Assembly: GCA_026004875.1 (NCBI GenBank)
Contig: BPJZ01000013.1
Span: forward strand, 32,681-96,680
DNA length: 64,000 nucleotides
Reading direction: 5' to 3'
Source: Candidatus Poribacteria bacterium
GTDB taxonomy: Bacteria; Poribacteria; WGA-4E; GCA-2687025
This document shows positions 30,390 through 40,353 of the stretch, piece after piece; positions within the stretch are counted from its first letter, which is position 1, and the number at the start of each line of letters is the position of its first letter. The notes under the pieces were generated by a model that did not search any database, was not told the DNA's origin, and was given only the letters and a program-made list of their open reading frames with translations. The translations under genes were made by a program, and so were the position numbers.

Positions 30390-31562
30390 ATGGGGGAGGC
30401 GCTTTATCCGCCGCTCCTTCGGGCGGCGGTGCGCTATTTTGCACTCCGCGATGCCGCGGAACTAGTCTCACTGGCGGGTTCTATTGTGGCGACCCCCACG
30501 GACGTGCTCTGGGAGGCGCTTTGGTGGCGGCATCGCTCTCCTGCCTTGACAGCGGGGGCCCTGGTAAAGGCTCATCAAGAGCAACTGATATCGCTTCCCT
30601 CGGCCCTTTTGGAGCGCTGTGATGCGCTGCTGGATGCCGCCCAGCGGCGCTATATGGCCCTGCGCGCCGTCGCAACCAACATTGCCCAGGCGTTCGCCAA
30701 CTCCGGGATCGCTTACTGCTTCTTGAAAGGCATGGCTCTAACGGAGCAGGTTTACCCCCAAATTGGGGGACGGGTTACCCGGCTATTCGGCGACTTAGAC
30801 GTTGCCATCTCTTCCAAGAGCGCGGGGCGAGCGAGTGAACTCCTGATCTCCCTTGGTTTTTTGCACCACGGCGGGGGGGAGGATCACCGCGTCTTTGTGC
30901 TGCCGGTAGACCGCCCCTTATGGGAGGGGCTGCCGCTCTTTGAGCGTCCGGTTCGGCTCACTTCTGAACTGGAAGAGGCGATCCGGTTTGGCAGTCGTCA
31001 TGTGTTCTTGGAGTTGCACGTTGGGCCGGTCTTGGGGAGAGGGCTCCTGTGGCAGCGTCGGGAGTTACCCGTTGACTCGCTGGAGGGACATCTTCTTCAT
31101 GCCTGTCTGCACTACGCGAAGCATCTGATGGCCCACAGCACCCACCCGACGAGCCTGGTTGATGCCGCTTTGATCCTCAACCGTTCTGACTTTGAGGGGG
31201 CTGTATTTTTGGACTTGATCGGAGAGGATCGGGAGCTTCAACGGTGGGTTGCTGTTTCACTGGGCGGGTGTGTCGCGGCTTTCGGCGAGGAGATACTTCC
31301 TGGGTCGGTTCGGGCCGTCCGCTTCTGGCAGGGGTTTCGAGCCGGTTGTCGGTTGGGTCAGGGGGTAGCCTCGGACCATCCTTCGCTGTTTCAGAAGGCG
31401 CGTTCCTTTCTCGCTCCGGACCTTTTGTGGCTATGGGGGCCTTTTGTGCTGAACGGACTGAGAAGCCTTGGTCTTGCCTGGGCGCCGGCAGGGAGTCGTC
31501 GGCGAAGAGCGGCACGGTGGGTCTTCCGGCGGACGCTCAAGCCGCTTTTGTGGGAGGGATAG
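30390..31562 (+). CDS. Nucleotidyltransferase family protein (PF14907/NTP_transf_5-like)
   Basis: 'YCFLKGMALTEQVYPQIGGRVTRLFGDLDVAIS' matches the LKG...R..GDLD pattern of this family. Confidence 0.75.
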   Translation: MGEALYPPLLRAAVRYFALRDAAELVSLAGSIVATPTDVLWEALWWRHRSPALTAGALVKAHQEQLISLPSALLERCDALLDAAQRRYMALRAVATNIAQAFANSGIAYCFLKGMALTEQVYPQIGGRVTRLFGDLDVAISSKSAGRASELLISLGFLHHGGGEDHRVFVLPVDRPLWEGLPLFERPVRLTSELEEAIRFGSRHVFLELHVGPVLGRGLLWQRRELPVDSLEGHLLHACLHYAKHLMAHSTHPTSLVDAALILNRSDFEGAVFLDLIGEDRELQRWVAVSLGGCVAAFGEEILPGSVRAVRFWQGFRAGCRLGQGVASDHPSLFQKARSFLAPDLLWLWGPFVLNGLRSLGLAWAPAGSRRRRAARWVFRRTLKPLLWEG

Positions 31563-31563
31563 A

Positions 31564-32574
31564 ATGAACCAACAACCTCCTTCCCTTCTTGCCGTTCGGA
31601 CGAGGCCACAGGAGCTCTCGCCGAGCACTGTTGAGGAGGTGGTCCTTCTTGGCACCACCTTGCGGTGGGGGGTGAACGTCTCTCAGCTGGAACCGCTGAT
31701 CCACAGCGCTTGCTCCCTCTGGCAGCGGGCTCAGGTTCCCCCGACCGGCAACGAAGGGGCGCTTTCCCTTTTTTGGTTTCCTCTGGGCGAATACGAGGCC
31801 ACCACCGGCTACCTCTTTCCTCACGCCCCGGCCCGAAGCGTGCTACACCATCCGGCGGAGGGAATGGCGCTGATTCAAGACCACGTGGCTACAGTGGTCC
31901 TAACCGCCTCGGAGGTGCCCCAGCGAAGCTTTCTCCTAGGCTTTGCGCTGGAGGCCGTTTTGAAGCGGCCGCCGTTCTATCAGATTCACGCTGCTGCTGT
32001 GGAAAAGGAGGGGAGGGCCGTCCTTCTCGCGGCGGAGAGCGGAAGGGGAAAAAGCGCGCTTTCGCTCTTCTTGACCCTCTGCTGTGGCTACCGGTACTTA
32101 GGCGACGATGCGATTCTGATCGACGGAAGAACGACGGTTCTGATAGGCGCGCCGGACCGCATTGAAATTTGGCCGGAGGTGGCGGAGCTCGTCTTAGCGT
32201 CTGGGATCTCCATTCCGGAGCGGGTGATCTCCTGGAAGGGCTCCCGTCGCGGCGGGGGACGGAAAATGGTTCTTCCTGCAGAGGCGCTCTTGGGGGATCG
32301 AACAGCGGTCATGGCTCCACTCGCCGCCGTCGTGTTCCTCGAAGAGGGGGAGGACTTTGCCGTCCGGCGGGTTGCCCCTTCGCGGGCCAGAGGTCTCTTG
32401 CGCCCCGTTCCGCTGTTTGGGCGACGAAGCTTGGTCTGGGGCTGGCGTCCAATTGCTGAACGCTTGGTCCGGTCGGTGCCCTTTCTCTCCCTTCGGATTG
32501 ACCATCCCTCCGATCCGCGCGAAAATGCCCGGCGGTTCGATGCGGTTCTCCAGGAGGTGTTGTTCTCAGCCTGA
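31564..32574 (+). CDS. HprK-like serine kinase-related protein
   Basis: 'IHAAAVEKEGRAVLLAAESGRGKSALSLFLTLCCGYRYLGDDAILID': Walker A and following GDD motif typical of HprK-related kinases. ATG at 31564; the ORF track begins at 31468. Confidence 0.75.
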   Translation: MNQQPPSLLAVRTRPQELSPSTVEEVVLLGTTLRWGVNVSQLEPLIHSACSLWQRAQVPPTGNEGALSLFWFPLGEYEATTGYLFPHAPARSVLHHPAEGMALIQDHVATVVLTASEVPQRSFLLGFALEAVLKRPPFYQIHAAAVEKEGRAVLLAAESGRGKSALSLFLTLCCGYRYLGDDAILIDGRTTVLIGAPDRIEIWPEVAELVLASGISIPERVISWKGSRRGGGRKMVLPAEALLGDRTAVMAPLAAVVFLEEGEDFAVRRVAPSRARGLLRPVPLFGRRSLVWGWRPIAERLVRSVPFLSLRIDHPSDPRENARRFDAVLQEVLFSA

Positions 32575-32618
32575 CGGGTCAAGTCAGGGTTGGTTCGCAA
32601 AAGGGGAGGTGTGCTCCG

Positions 32619-33515
32619 GTGAACTTCTGGCGTCAACAGACCAAGTGGGCTCCCTATCTGTTCGTCTCGCCATTCTTCATCCTCTTTGCGATCTTCATGG
32701 TTTATCCGCTGCTCAGCTCCATTTGGCTCAGCTTCCATCAGAGTCGGGGGTTTCAGTATCAGGTCTTCGTGGGGTTGGAGAACTTCGCTCGACTCTTTCG
32801 AGATCCGCTCTTTTGGAAGTCGCTCCGGAACACGTTCTACTTTGCGGCGGGGACTTTTCTCATTCAGCTTCCGTTGGCACTGTTGCTGGCGCTGATCGTC
32901 AACTCCAGGCGAATCAAAGGCCGAAACTTCTTTCGGTTGGCCTTCTTTTCGCCGGTCCTGATCTCCGGGGTCTTTATTGCGATCATCTTCGCGCTGGCCT
33001 ACGACGCCCGTTCTGGGCTGGTCAACGATATGCTGAGCCGACTCTTGCCCAAGCGGGTGTTGATCCCCTGGCTTGAGAACGAACGGTGGGTGATGCCCGC
33101 CGTCATTCTGGCCGGCGTCTGGCGATGGACCGGCTTTAACATGATCTACTTTTTAGCCGGACTGCAGGGGATCCGTCAGGAGCTTTATGAAGCGGCGGCC
33201 GTGGATGGCGCCAACGCCTGGCAGGCCTTCCTTCATGTGACGCTTCCTTCTTTGCGGCCGGTGATCACCTTTGTGCTGGTCTTTTCGATGATTGGGAGCC
33301 TTCAGCTGTTCGACCTTCCCTACGTGCTAACCAACGGGGGCGGAGGCCCAAACGACGCTGCCACGACGATCGTCATGTACCTTTATCGACACGGGTTCCA
33401 GTTTGTGAACCTGGGGTATGCCGCGACGATCGGGTGGGTGCTGTTCGGCATTTTGGTGGTCGTCTCTTTGATTCAGCTTCGGGTGCTGCGCTTTGGCCGG
33501 GAGGAGGAAGCATGA
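32619..33515 (+). CDS. Sugar ABC transporter permease (MalF/UgpA-like)
   Basis: 'YLFVSPFFILFAIFMVYPLLSSIWLSF', EAA loop 'ELYEAAAVDGANAWQAFLHVTLPSLRP'. GTG start. Confidence 0.95.
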   Translation: MNFWRQQTKWAPYLFVSPFFILFAIFMVYPLLSSIWLSFHQSRGFQYQVFVGLENFARLFRDPLFWKSLRNTFYFAAGTFLIQLPLALLLALIVNSRRIKGRNFFRLAFFSPVLISGVFIAIIFALAYDARSGLVNDMLSRLLPKRVLIPWLENERWVMPAVILAGVWRWTGFNMIYFLAGLQGIRQELYEAAAVDGANAWQAFLHVTLPSLRPVITFVLVFSMIGSLQLFDLPYVLTNGGGGPNDAATTIVMYLYRHGFQFVNLGYAATIGWVLFGILVVVSLIQLRVLRFGREEEA

Positions 33516-34348
33516 GCCGAAGGCGCCTTTGGAATCGTCTTCTGCTGGTCCTGGCCCATCTGGTGCTGATCGCCGTTGCGGTCGCCGTTCTGTTGCCGAT
33601 GATCTGGCTGGTGGCCTCGTCGTTTAAGACCTCCGGGGAGCTTTTTCAATCGCCGCCGACCTTCTGGCCCAAGGAGCCGACGCTGGAGAACTTCCGACGT
33701 CTTTTTGTCGAGGTTCCCTTCTGGCGCTACTTTGTCAACTCGGTCTTCCTTTCGACAGCGGCGACGCTCGCCTCGCTGTTCTTTTCGACGCTGGGGGGGT
33801 TCGGTTTCGCCAAGTACCGCTTTCGGGGGCAGGGCGTTCTTTTTGGAATTCTCCTGGCCTCGATGATGATCCCGTTTGAGGTATTGTTGGTGCCGCTGTT
33901 TAAGCTGCTCCGAGATATCGGGTGGCTGGACACTTACTGGGGGGTGGTCGTCCCCTTCATGGCGGGGGGATTTGGAATCTTTCTGATGCGGCAGTTTATT
34001 GTTTCCGTCCCCGACGATCTGATTGACGCGGCGCGGATTGACGGTTGTAGCGAGTTTGGCATCTACTGGCGGGTGGTGCTGCCGGTGATTAAGCCGGCGG
34101 TCGGAGCGTTGACGATCTTTATCTTTTTGGGGCAGTGGAACAGCTACCTTTGGCCGCTGATCGTCCTTCGGGACGATGCCAAGTACACCCTTCCGATCGG
34201 CCTGGCCAATCTGATCGGCGTTTATCAGCAGGAGTACGGCATGTTGATGGCCGGAACGCTGATTGCGCTGATTCCGATCATCACGCTGTTTTTAGCGATG
34301 CAGCGGGAGTTTGTTTCGGGAATTACCTTGGGCGCAGTCAAGGAGTGA
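33512..34348 (+). CDS. Carbohydrate ABC transporter permease (MalG/UgpE-like)
   Basis: 'MIWLVASSFKTSGELF', EAA-like 'DLIDAARIDGCSEFGIYWRVVLPVIKPA'; ATGA overlap with the previous gene. Confidence 0.95.
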   Translation: MSRRRLWNRLLLVLAHLVLIAVAVAVLLPMIWLVASSFKTSGELFQSPPTFWPKEPTLENFRRLFVEVPFWRYFVNSVFLSTAATLASLFFSTLGGFGFAKYRFRGQGVLFGILLASMMIPFEVLLVPLFKLLRDIGWLDTYWGVVVPFMAGGFGIFLMRQFIVSVPDDLIDAARIDGCSEFGIYWRVVLPVIKPAVGALTIFIFLGQWNSYLWPLIVLRDDAKYTLPIGLANLIGVYQQEYGMLMAGTLIALIPIITLFLAMQREFVSGITLGAVKE

Positions 34349-34352
34349 TCGG

Positions 34353-35138
34353 ATGGCGCAACGTCCCGTTCCTCGAGAGCACGGCGCGTGGATGATGCTC
34401 CTGGTGCCCTACGCGCTTGGATTGGTCGAGGGACCAGAGCACCGATTGCGGCTGGGCTTGGACTGGCTGGGTGGGCTACTCTTTTTTCTCGGAGGGTTCC
34501 TCACGCGGGCGCCGTTGGTCGCTCTGCTCACCGAGCGGCCGGAGCGTCGCGTTGGCGTGGGGCGCTGGCTTTATCGGACCGGGACTATTACGATCGCCGG
34601 TGCTGTGTTGGCGGCGCACAGTCCCAACCGGGCTTTTTTGGCCCTCTGGGGTGGAGTCGCGCTTCTCCTCTTTCTGCTCTATCTGGGGTTTTGCCTGGCG
34701 CGGGCGCAACGCAGCCTACTGGGGGAGCTGATCGGCATCCTCGGACTGACAACGGCCGGCCCAATCGGCTATGCCCTGGCCCTGGGAACCGATGAGACCC
34801 GCGCGTTGGTCCTGTGGGTGGTGCCCACGCTCTACTTTGCCTCGAGCATCGGGTACGTGCGCTGGCGGGTCGACCGCTGGAAGGCTCAGCGGCGCGGTGA
34901 GCCTCCAAGGAGGGAACTTTTGGCCGCCGTGATTGGTGGCTATGTCGTCGCTGTCCTTGGAACAGCGGGGCTAGGAGTGATCGGCTGGCTTCCTCCGATA
35001 GCGGTCGTTGCTCTGATGCCGATCCTGGGGCGGCATCTCTGGGACCTGTTCGGGCGTACCCCTTCAGTCGTTCAGGTGGGAGTGAGTGAGATTCTGCTGT
35101 CACTCCTCTTTTTCTTCTTGGCCGCCCGATTCCTCTGA
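34353..35138 (+). CDS. YwiC-like membrane protein
   Basis: 'VPREHGAWMMLLVPYALGL' N-terminal signature plus several TM helices. Confidence 0.8.
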   Translation: MAQRPVPREHGAWMMLLVPYALGLVEGPEHRLRLGLDWLGGLLFFLGGFLTRAPLVALLTERPERRVGVGRWLYRTGTITIAGAVLAAHSPNRAFLALWGGVALLLFLLYLGFCLARAQRSLLGELIGILGLTTAGPIGYALALGTDETRALVLWVVPTLYFASSIGYVRWRVDRWKAQRRGEPPRRELLAAVIGGYVVAVLGTAGLGVIGWLPPIAVVALMPILGRHLWDLFGRTPSVVQVGVSEILLSLLFFFLAARFL

Positions 35139-37292
35139 GCCACCCAGAATCAAGAAGGTGGAGCGGTACTCTCCCGGTTCCAGATGCTCGGTTTCTCGTT
35201 CTGGGCCGCCGCTCCATTCCAGGAGGACCGGTTCTGGGGTTCGGATGAGGCCTGCCCCCGTCCGTCGGTCCAGCGAAAGGTCGATCGGCCGGGAGGCGCG
35301 AAGCGTTCGGTTCCCTTCGAGTCGTAGTTCGCGGAACCCCATCGCCCACAACCGCCGCCCGACGGCGCAAGCCACCTCCGCCGAAACGCTCCATCCATCT
35401 AGCTTCAACTCGCCTAGGCCGCAGAGCGCCGGGCCTAACTGGACGCTTAGGCCGCTGGGCCTAGGGCCGGCGGTAGAACGGTAGGGGCTCCAAGCGGTCG
35501 TCGTCTCGACGGCGCCGGCGGGCCATTCATCCCAGCGGGGGCGGTCGGTTCCCATCCAGAGCTCGCCGCCCTCCTGCCGAAGGCGAAGAAGTCCCTCTTC
35601 CATCTCTTCCACACGCACCCCACTCGCGAACTCCCACAGGCCGCTCCAGCGCTCGGCCAGTTCCGGATCGCGCCGCTCCCAGAGGGCAAAGAAATGCCCC
35701 ACGCGCCAGAGGAGATGGCGCCGGTACCCCTCTCCTTCCAGGAGGAGATAGCCAAAGCCGTCCAGCTCTGCCGTCCAAACGCGCCGAAGCTCAGAAGGTG
35801 CCTCCTTCCAGCCGCCGTTCTGGAGCCAAGGAAGGCCGCGCCAGGTCAGCCACCGGAGGGAAAGTCCGGGCCCCCAGAGGGCCAGATATTCGTTCAGCGG
35901 GTCCAGATCGGCGCGGAGGGCGACCAATGCTGGCGTCGGTTTCCCTGATCGGAAGAGACGGGGAATCTCACGGGGCGGCGTAGGGAGCCGATCCGGAACG
36001 TAGGCGCCGGTGTACCAGTTCCAGCTCCACCGGGGGCGGTCTGGAGAGTAAAGCGGCTCTGGCTCGCCTCGACGCATCCAACGCCGGAGCCAGAGCGGCT
36101 CTCCACTGTCCAGAAAGGCCGCGATCTTCAACAGGACGTTCTGGGCGTGCTCCCAATCGGCGCGTGAGATGACCGGCTCCTGCCGGTTGTCGGTCAGGGC
36201 AAAGGCCTCCAGGGCCAGCTCTCGCAGCCGTTCGTCTTCCAGAACGTCGTACGCCTCCATTTCAAAGAGGAAGCTCAGCCACTGGTCCACCACCAACCAA
36301 TCGCGCAGGCCGTCCGGCCGGCGGCCCGGGTCGCTCCGGATCAGGAGCCTCCGGAGCGCCTCGGTGTGAGATGCGTAGGGGTTTGTCCCCCGGAACCGCT
36401 CCCAGAACCGGCCTAAGCGATGAAGGAACAACCCCGCGGTGACCGTCGCGCGGTCTATCCCCTCTAGCGAGGGGAACGCCTCTGCGACCGCCTCTCCGAC
36501 ACGGTGCAAAAACTCAGCGATCTGCTCTCGGAAGGGATCGGTATAGCTTGGATGGGTGACCGCCAGGTTCCAGGCGGTGATCAAGTGCCAGAGCGCTAGC
36601 AGGGAAGACTCCCCTGTGCACCACTCCTCGACCGGGCGCTCCAGCGCCGGCCGCAACACCTGAGGGAGGACCTCGCTCCAGCGCTCCTCATCGCTTTGGT
36701 ATTGGTACAATGCGTAGTCGGCAGCCAGTCCCAGCGCCAGCGTCGGATCGGCCTTTGCCTTCTCGAGGATCCGTTCCAATTCCGCCGGCGAGGGCGTCCA
36801 GCGGCAGTTCTCCGTCGAAGCGGCAAAGTTCAACCGGCGAAGGAAGAAGATCCCCTCTCGCCAGTAGGTGACTTCGGAGAAGCTCCGATGGAGCTGGATC
36901 ACCATCTCGTGGACGGCTTCGTAGTCCGAGCCGCCCAGCAACAGCACGTGTCGGCCGTTAGCCAGCGGGTTCCAGAGCGTCCGAGCCTCCGCGCCGCCAA
37001 TCCCTGGATAGGCCGCGTCGGTGAAGCAAAGGTGGCGCGCATAGAGCCTCAGAATGGCCGGGTTGTCCAGAATGCTCCCAAACAGGATCAGATGGTACCG
37101 CTGCCAGTCGGTCTCTTCCAGTTGTTCGGGCCGACGCTGTTCCGGCTCGACGCGGGTGTACTCGCGAACCCGGACGCAAAAGCGATGGGCCAGCTCCTCC
37201 CAACGGGGCTTCCCCGGCGCGACGACTAAGCAGAGCGGTTGTCGCTCGTCGGTCAGCGGAACGCCGGACCAGGGGGAGGCTTGGGGCGTCAT
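35100..37292 (-). CDS. Hypothetical protein (730 aa)
   Basis: Intact long ORF; segments such as 'HLCFTDAAYPGIGGAEARTLWNPLANGRHVLLLGGSDYEAVHEMV'; no confident family. Confidence 0.7.
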   Translation of the reverse strand: MTPQASPWSGVPLTDERQPLCLVVAPGKPRWEELAHRFCVRVREYTRVEPEQRRPEQLEETDWQRYHLILFGSILDNPAILRLYARHLCFTDAAYPGIGGAEARTLWNPLANGRHVLLLGGSDYEAVHEMVIQLHRSFSEVTYWREGIFFLRRLNFAASTENCRWTPSPAELERILEKAKADPTLALGLAADYALYQYQSDEERWSEVLPQVLRPALERPVEEWCTGESSLLALWHLITAWNLAVTHPSYTDPFREQIAEFLHRVGEAVAEAFPSLEGIDRATVTAGLFLHRLGRFWERFRGTNPYASHTEALRRLLIRSDPGRRPDGLRDWLVVDQWLSFLFEMEAYDVLEDERLRELALEAFALTDNRQEPVISRADWEHAQNVLLKIAAFLDSGEPLWLRRWMRRGEPEPLYSPDRPRWSWNWYTGAYVPDRLPTPPREIPRLFRSGKPTPALVALRADLDPLNEYLALWGPGLSLRWLTWRGLPWLQNGGWKEAPSELRRVWTAELDGFGYLLLEGEGYRRHLLWRVGHFFALWERRDPELAERWSGLWEFASGVRVEEMEEGLLRLRQEGGELWMGTDRPRWDEWPAGAVETTTAWSPYRSTAGPRPSGLSVQLGPALCGLGELKLDGWSVSAEVACAVGRRLWAMGFRELRLEGNRTLRASRPIDLSLDRRTGAGLIRTPEPVLLEWSGGPERETEHLEPGEYRSTFLILGGSEESGGQEEKEE

Positions 37293-38020
37293 CAGGAGCT
37301 CCTCTCAGCGAGCTGCTCCCGCACCATTCGCCGCTCCGGGGCCGATCGGCGAAGGTACAGCGGCGCCAGCTCAAAGGCCGACTCTTTAGAGACGGGCCGT
37401 TGGCGTTGGCGTCGCAAGGCCAGAATGCCTACGGCGCTAGGATGACACCAGGCCGCCGCAGCGTCGGCAAACTGGACCCCGCCGCCCAGCCGAGCGACGA
37501 TCTCCTTTTGGTAGTGCTCGATCCCTTCTCCAACAATAAGAGCCTCCGGAGCGACGCCCTGTAAGGCCTCGCTCAGCGGGAGACAGACCGGCTCCCGCGC
37601 CGGGCGAAGGTGACCAAGCTCGGTCTCCTCCGGGGCCGGCTCATAATAGCCCGCGTAGACCTCCTCTTCGCGTGCGCCCAGAAGGATCAGAACCGGTCGG
37701 GCGCTCTGCCGCAGGCCAAAGGCGATGGCGTCCAAGGTGGAGACCCCTTGAACGGGCACCTTCCAGCCATAGGCCATCGCTTTGGCTGCGGTCACGCCGA
37801 TCCGCAAGCTGGTAAAGGCTCCCGGTCCGTGGGCAACGGCGACCAGATCAGGGCGCCAGTCCCTCCTTCCCAGGCGATGGAGGAGGTCTTCCAGTGTTGG
37901 AAGGAGCCGCTCCGAGTGGGTGCGGTGCATCTCAAGGAGCACTTCCGCCAAAAGCGATTCGCCTTCCAGGAGGGCCAGGCCGCCCAGATGGGTGCCGGTG
38001 TACAGCGCTAAGACCTTCAT
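37292..38020 (-). CDS. tsaB: tRNA t6A biosynthesis protein TsaB
   Basis: '[20 protein letters not shown]', 'LVAVAHGPGAFTSLRIGVTAAKAMAYGWKVPVQGVSTLDAIA'. Start set at MKVL. Confidence 0.94.
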   Translation of the reverse strand: MKVLALYTGTHLGGLALLEGESLLAEVLLEMHRTHSERLLPTLEDLLHRLGRRDWRPDLVAVAHGPGAFTSLRIGVTAAKAMAYGWKVPVQGVSTLDAIAFGLRQSARPVLILLGAREEEVYAGYYEPAPEETELGHLRPAREPVCLPLSEALQGVAPEALIVGEGIEHYQKEIVARLGGGVQFADAAAAWCHPSAVGILALRRQRQRPVSKESAFELAPLYLRRSAPERRMVREQLAERSS

Positions 38021-38508
38021 GGCGTCCTGCTCCCAAGGTCCAGATCGGCGAAGCGGGAATCGCCAAACAAGGCGATCCGCCGAGTGGACTCGCCCTCGAT
38101 TTCGATCCGGAGCCACACGGCCCGTTGGGGGATGACCGTCGGGGCGCGGTCGGCCCACTCAACGACGGCGACGCCTCCGGCCTCGAAGACCTCTTCCGGC
38201 GCCAGGTCGGCCGCCTCCTCCGGTCCGCTGAGCCGATAGAAGTCGAGATGATACAACGGCAGCCGTCCTCCGTCGTACCGTTGCAGGAGGACAAAGGTGG
38301 GGCTGGTCACTCGGTCCTTGGAGCCCAGTCCCCGCGCGATGCCCCGGACCAAGCAGGTCTTGCCCGCCCCGAGGTCGCCGACCAGTGCGAGCACGTCGCC
38401 GGCGCGGAGCTGTTCAGCGATCTGCTCTCCCAGTCGTTCGGTCTCTTCGGGGCTTTGAGTCTTCCAAACGACAACGGCCTGGGCCGTCGTCTGGGCGCCG
38501 TTGCTCAT
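38017..38508 (-). CDS. tsaE: tRNA t6A biosynthesis ATPase TsaE
   Basis: '[23 protein letters not shown]', '[12 protein letters not shown]', 'LYHLDFYRL'. Confidence 0.96.
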   Translation of the reverse strand: MSNGAQTTAQAVVVWKTQSPEETERLGEQIAEQLRAGDVLALVGDLGAGKTCLVRGIARGLGSKDRVTSPTFVLLQRYDGGRLPLYHLDFYRLSGPEEAADLAPEEVFEAGGVAVVEWADRAPTVIPQRAVWLRIEIEGESTRRIALFGDSRFADLDLGSRTP

Positions 38509-39026
38509 GGGTAGTTCCGCCAGCCCTTCTCTTGGAGTTGAGCGTCCTTCTGCTGGACCGACTCAGCCATCCGTCTTCGATACGCCTTGAGGGCTTCAGC
38601 GAGCTGGGGGTCGGAGAGCGCTAACAGCGCCACAGCAAACAGGGCGGCGTTTTGCGCTCCGTGGGTACCGATCGAAAAGGTGGCCACGGGAATGCCCGGC
38701 GGCATCTGGACCGTCGAATAGAGGGCGTCTACGCCGTTCAGGGGACCTCCCTCGATGGGGACGCCCAGGACCGGCAGTGTCGTGTGGGCCGCTGCAACCC
38801 CGGCCAGGTGCGCCGCCCGACCCGCGCCGCAGATCAGCACCCGAAGGCCTCGCTCCTCTGCCGATTCAACGTAGCGGCGCACCAGCTCCGGCGTCCGGTG
38901 GGCGGACATCACCCGAATCTCATAAGGGACTCCGAACTCCTCCAGGACGGCCGCTGCGCGGCTCATCGTAGGAAGGTCCGAATCGCTGCCCATCAAGATG
39001 CCAACCCGTGCCAAGGTGCTGCTCAT
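38505..39026 (-). CDS. purE: N5-carboxyaminoimidazole ribonucleotide mutase
   Basis: 'VGILMGSDSDLPTMSRAAAVLEEFGVPYEIRVMSAHRTPE'. Confidence 0.97.
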   Translation of the reverse strand: MSSTLARVGILMGSDSDLPTMSRAAAVLEEFGVPYEIRVMSAHRTPELVRRYVESAEERGLRVLICGAGRAAHLAGVAAAHTTLPVLGVPIEGGPLNGVDALYSTVQMPPGIPVATFSIGTHGAQNAALFAVALLALSDPQLAEALKAYRRRMAESVQQKDAQLQEKGWRNYP

Positions 39027-39064
39027 GAAGCCCCTTTCGTTTTAGTGGGTTTAAGAAGGGAGGG

Positions 39065-40342
39065 TCAACTGCGTTGCAAGGCGCGGTAGGCAATGTCGCG
39101 CCGGTAGTAGGCGTCCTGGAAGGTGATCTTGGAACAGGCCCTGTAGGCTCGTTCCGCCGCCTCGCGGACGGTGGGCCCTAGGGCGGTGACGCCTAGAACT
39201 CGTCCTCCAGCAGTGACGATCTGGCCATCCTCTCGTTTGGTTCCGGCGTGGAAGAGAACCACGCCCTCGATCGCTTCGGCCTCTTCTAGGCCGCGAATGG
39301 GAAAGCCGGTCCGATACTTGCCCGGGTAGCCGCCTGAAGCCATCACAACACAGACCGCCGCCTCTGGACGCCACCGAAACAGGCTCTCTTCTAGTCGTCC
39401 CTCCAGGGCGGCCTGAAGGATCGGCACCAGATCGGAGTCCAGACGGGGAAGGATCGCCTGCGCCTCCGGGTCGCCGAGTCGACAGTTGAACTCCAGCACC
39501 TGGGGGCCTTCGGCGGTGATCATCAGCCCCACATAGAGGACGCCGGTGTAGGGGCGGCCCTCTTGGGCCATTCCCCGCAGGGCCGGCGTGACGATCCGTT
39601 CCATCACGAACCGGTGCACAACCTCGTCCACCACCGGCGCAGGCGAGTAGGCGCCCATGCCTCCGGTGTTTGGGCCACGGTCTCCTTCGTAGATCGGCTT
39701 GTGGTCTTGGGAGCTAGCCAGCGGAACCGCCCGTTCTCCGTCACAAAAGACCGTGAACGACGCCTCCTCTCCCTGAAGGAAGTCCTCGACGACGACCCGG
39801 TCGCCTGCGTCGCCGAACTCCCGCGCGACCATGATCCGCTCGATCGCCTCCTCGGCCTCCTGGAGCGTCTTGCAGACGATCGCCCCCTTTCCGGCGGCCA
39901 ACCCGCTGGCTTTGACGACGATCGGCGCCCCCTGCCGGCGAACGTACTCCCGGGCCGGCTCCGGGCGGTCGAAGACTTGAAACCGAGCGGTGGGGATCCG
40001 ATGCCGGGCCATAAACTCCTTGGCGAACTGCTTAGACCCCTCTAGCTGGGCGGCCTGAGCGTGAGGGCCAAAGATCGCCCGTCCGCGCTTCTGGAAAGCG
40101 TCCACGATCCCGGCGACCAACGGCGCCTCCGGGCCGACGACGGTTAAGTCTATGCCTTCGGCCTCGACCCAGTTCAGCAGCTCGGAGAAGTCTCCTTCCA
40201 GGGGAAGGCTGCGGCACTCGGCCAGCTGGGCGATCCCTGCGTTACCGGGAACGGCGTAGAGCTTGCTAACCGCGGGGCTTTGAGCCAGCTTCCAGGCGAT
40301 GGCGTGTTCCCGTCCTCCGCCGCCGATCACAAGACACTTCAT
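39065..40342 (-). CDS. purD: Phosphoribosylamine-glycine ligase
   Basis: 'MKCLVIGGGGREHAIAWKLAQSP', 'GPNTGGMGAYSPAPV'. Confidence 0.98.
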   Translation of the reverse strand: MKCLVIGGGGREHAIAWKLAQSPAVSKLYAVPGNAGIAQLAECRSLPLEGDFSELLNWVEAEGIDLTVVGPEAPLVAGIVDAFQKRGRAIFGPHAQAAQLEGSKQFAKEFMARHRIPTARFQVFDRPEPAREYVRRQGAPIVVKASGLAAGKGAIVCKTLQEAEEAIERIMVAREFGDAGDRVVVEDFLQGEEASFTVFCDGERAVPLASSQDHKPIYEGDRGPNTGGMGAYSPAPVVDEVVHRFVMERIVTPALRGMAQEGRPYTGVLYVGLMITAEGPQVLEFNCRLGDPEAQAILPRLDSDLVPILQAALEGRLEESLFRWRPEAAVCVVMASGGYPGKYRTGFPIRGLEEAEAIEGVVLFHAGTKREDGQIVTAGGRVLGVTALGPTVREAAERAYRACSKITFQDAYYRRDIAYRALQRS

Positions 40343-40353
40343 CGGGCGTACCC

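Noticed and set aside
30390-32574. Complete lasso-peptide or PQQ-type RiPP cluster
   Set aside because: Only kinase and nucleotidyltransferase components are recognisable; no B1/B2, asparagine-synthetase-like cyclase, PqqD or obvious precursor peptide in the window.
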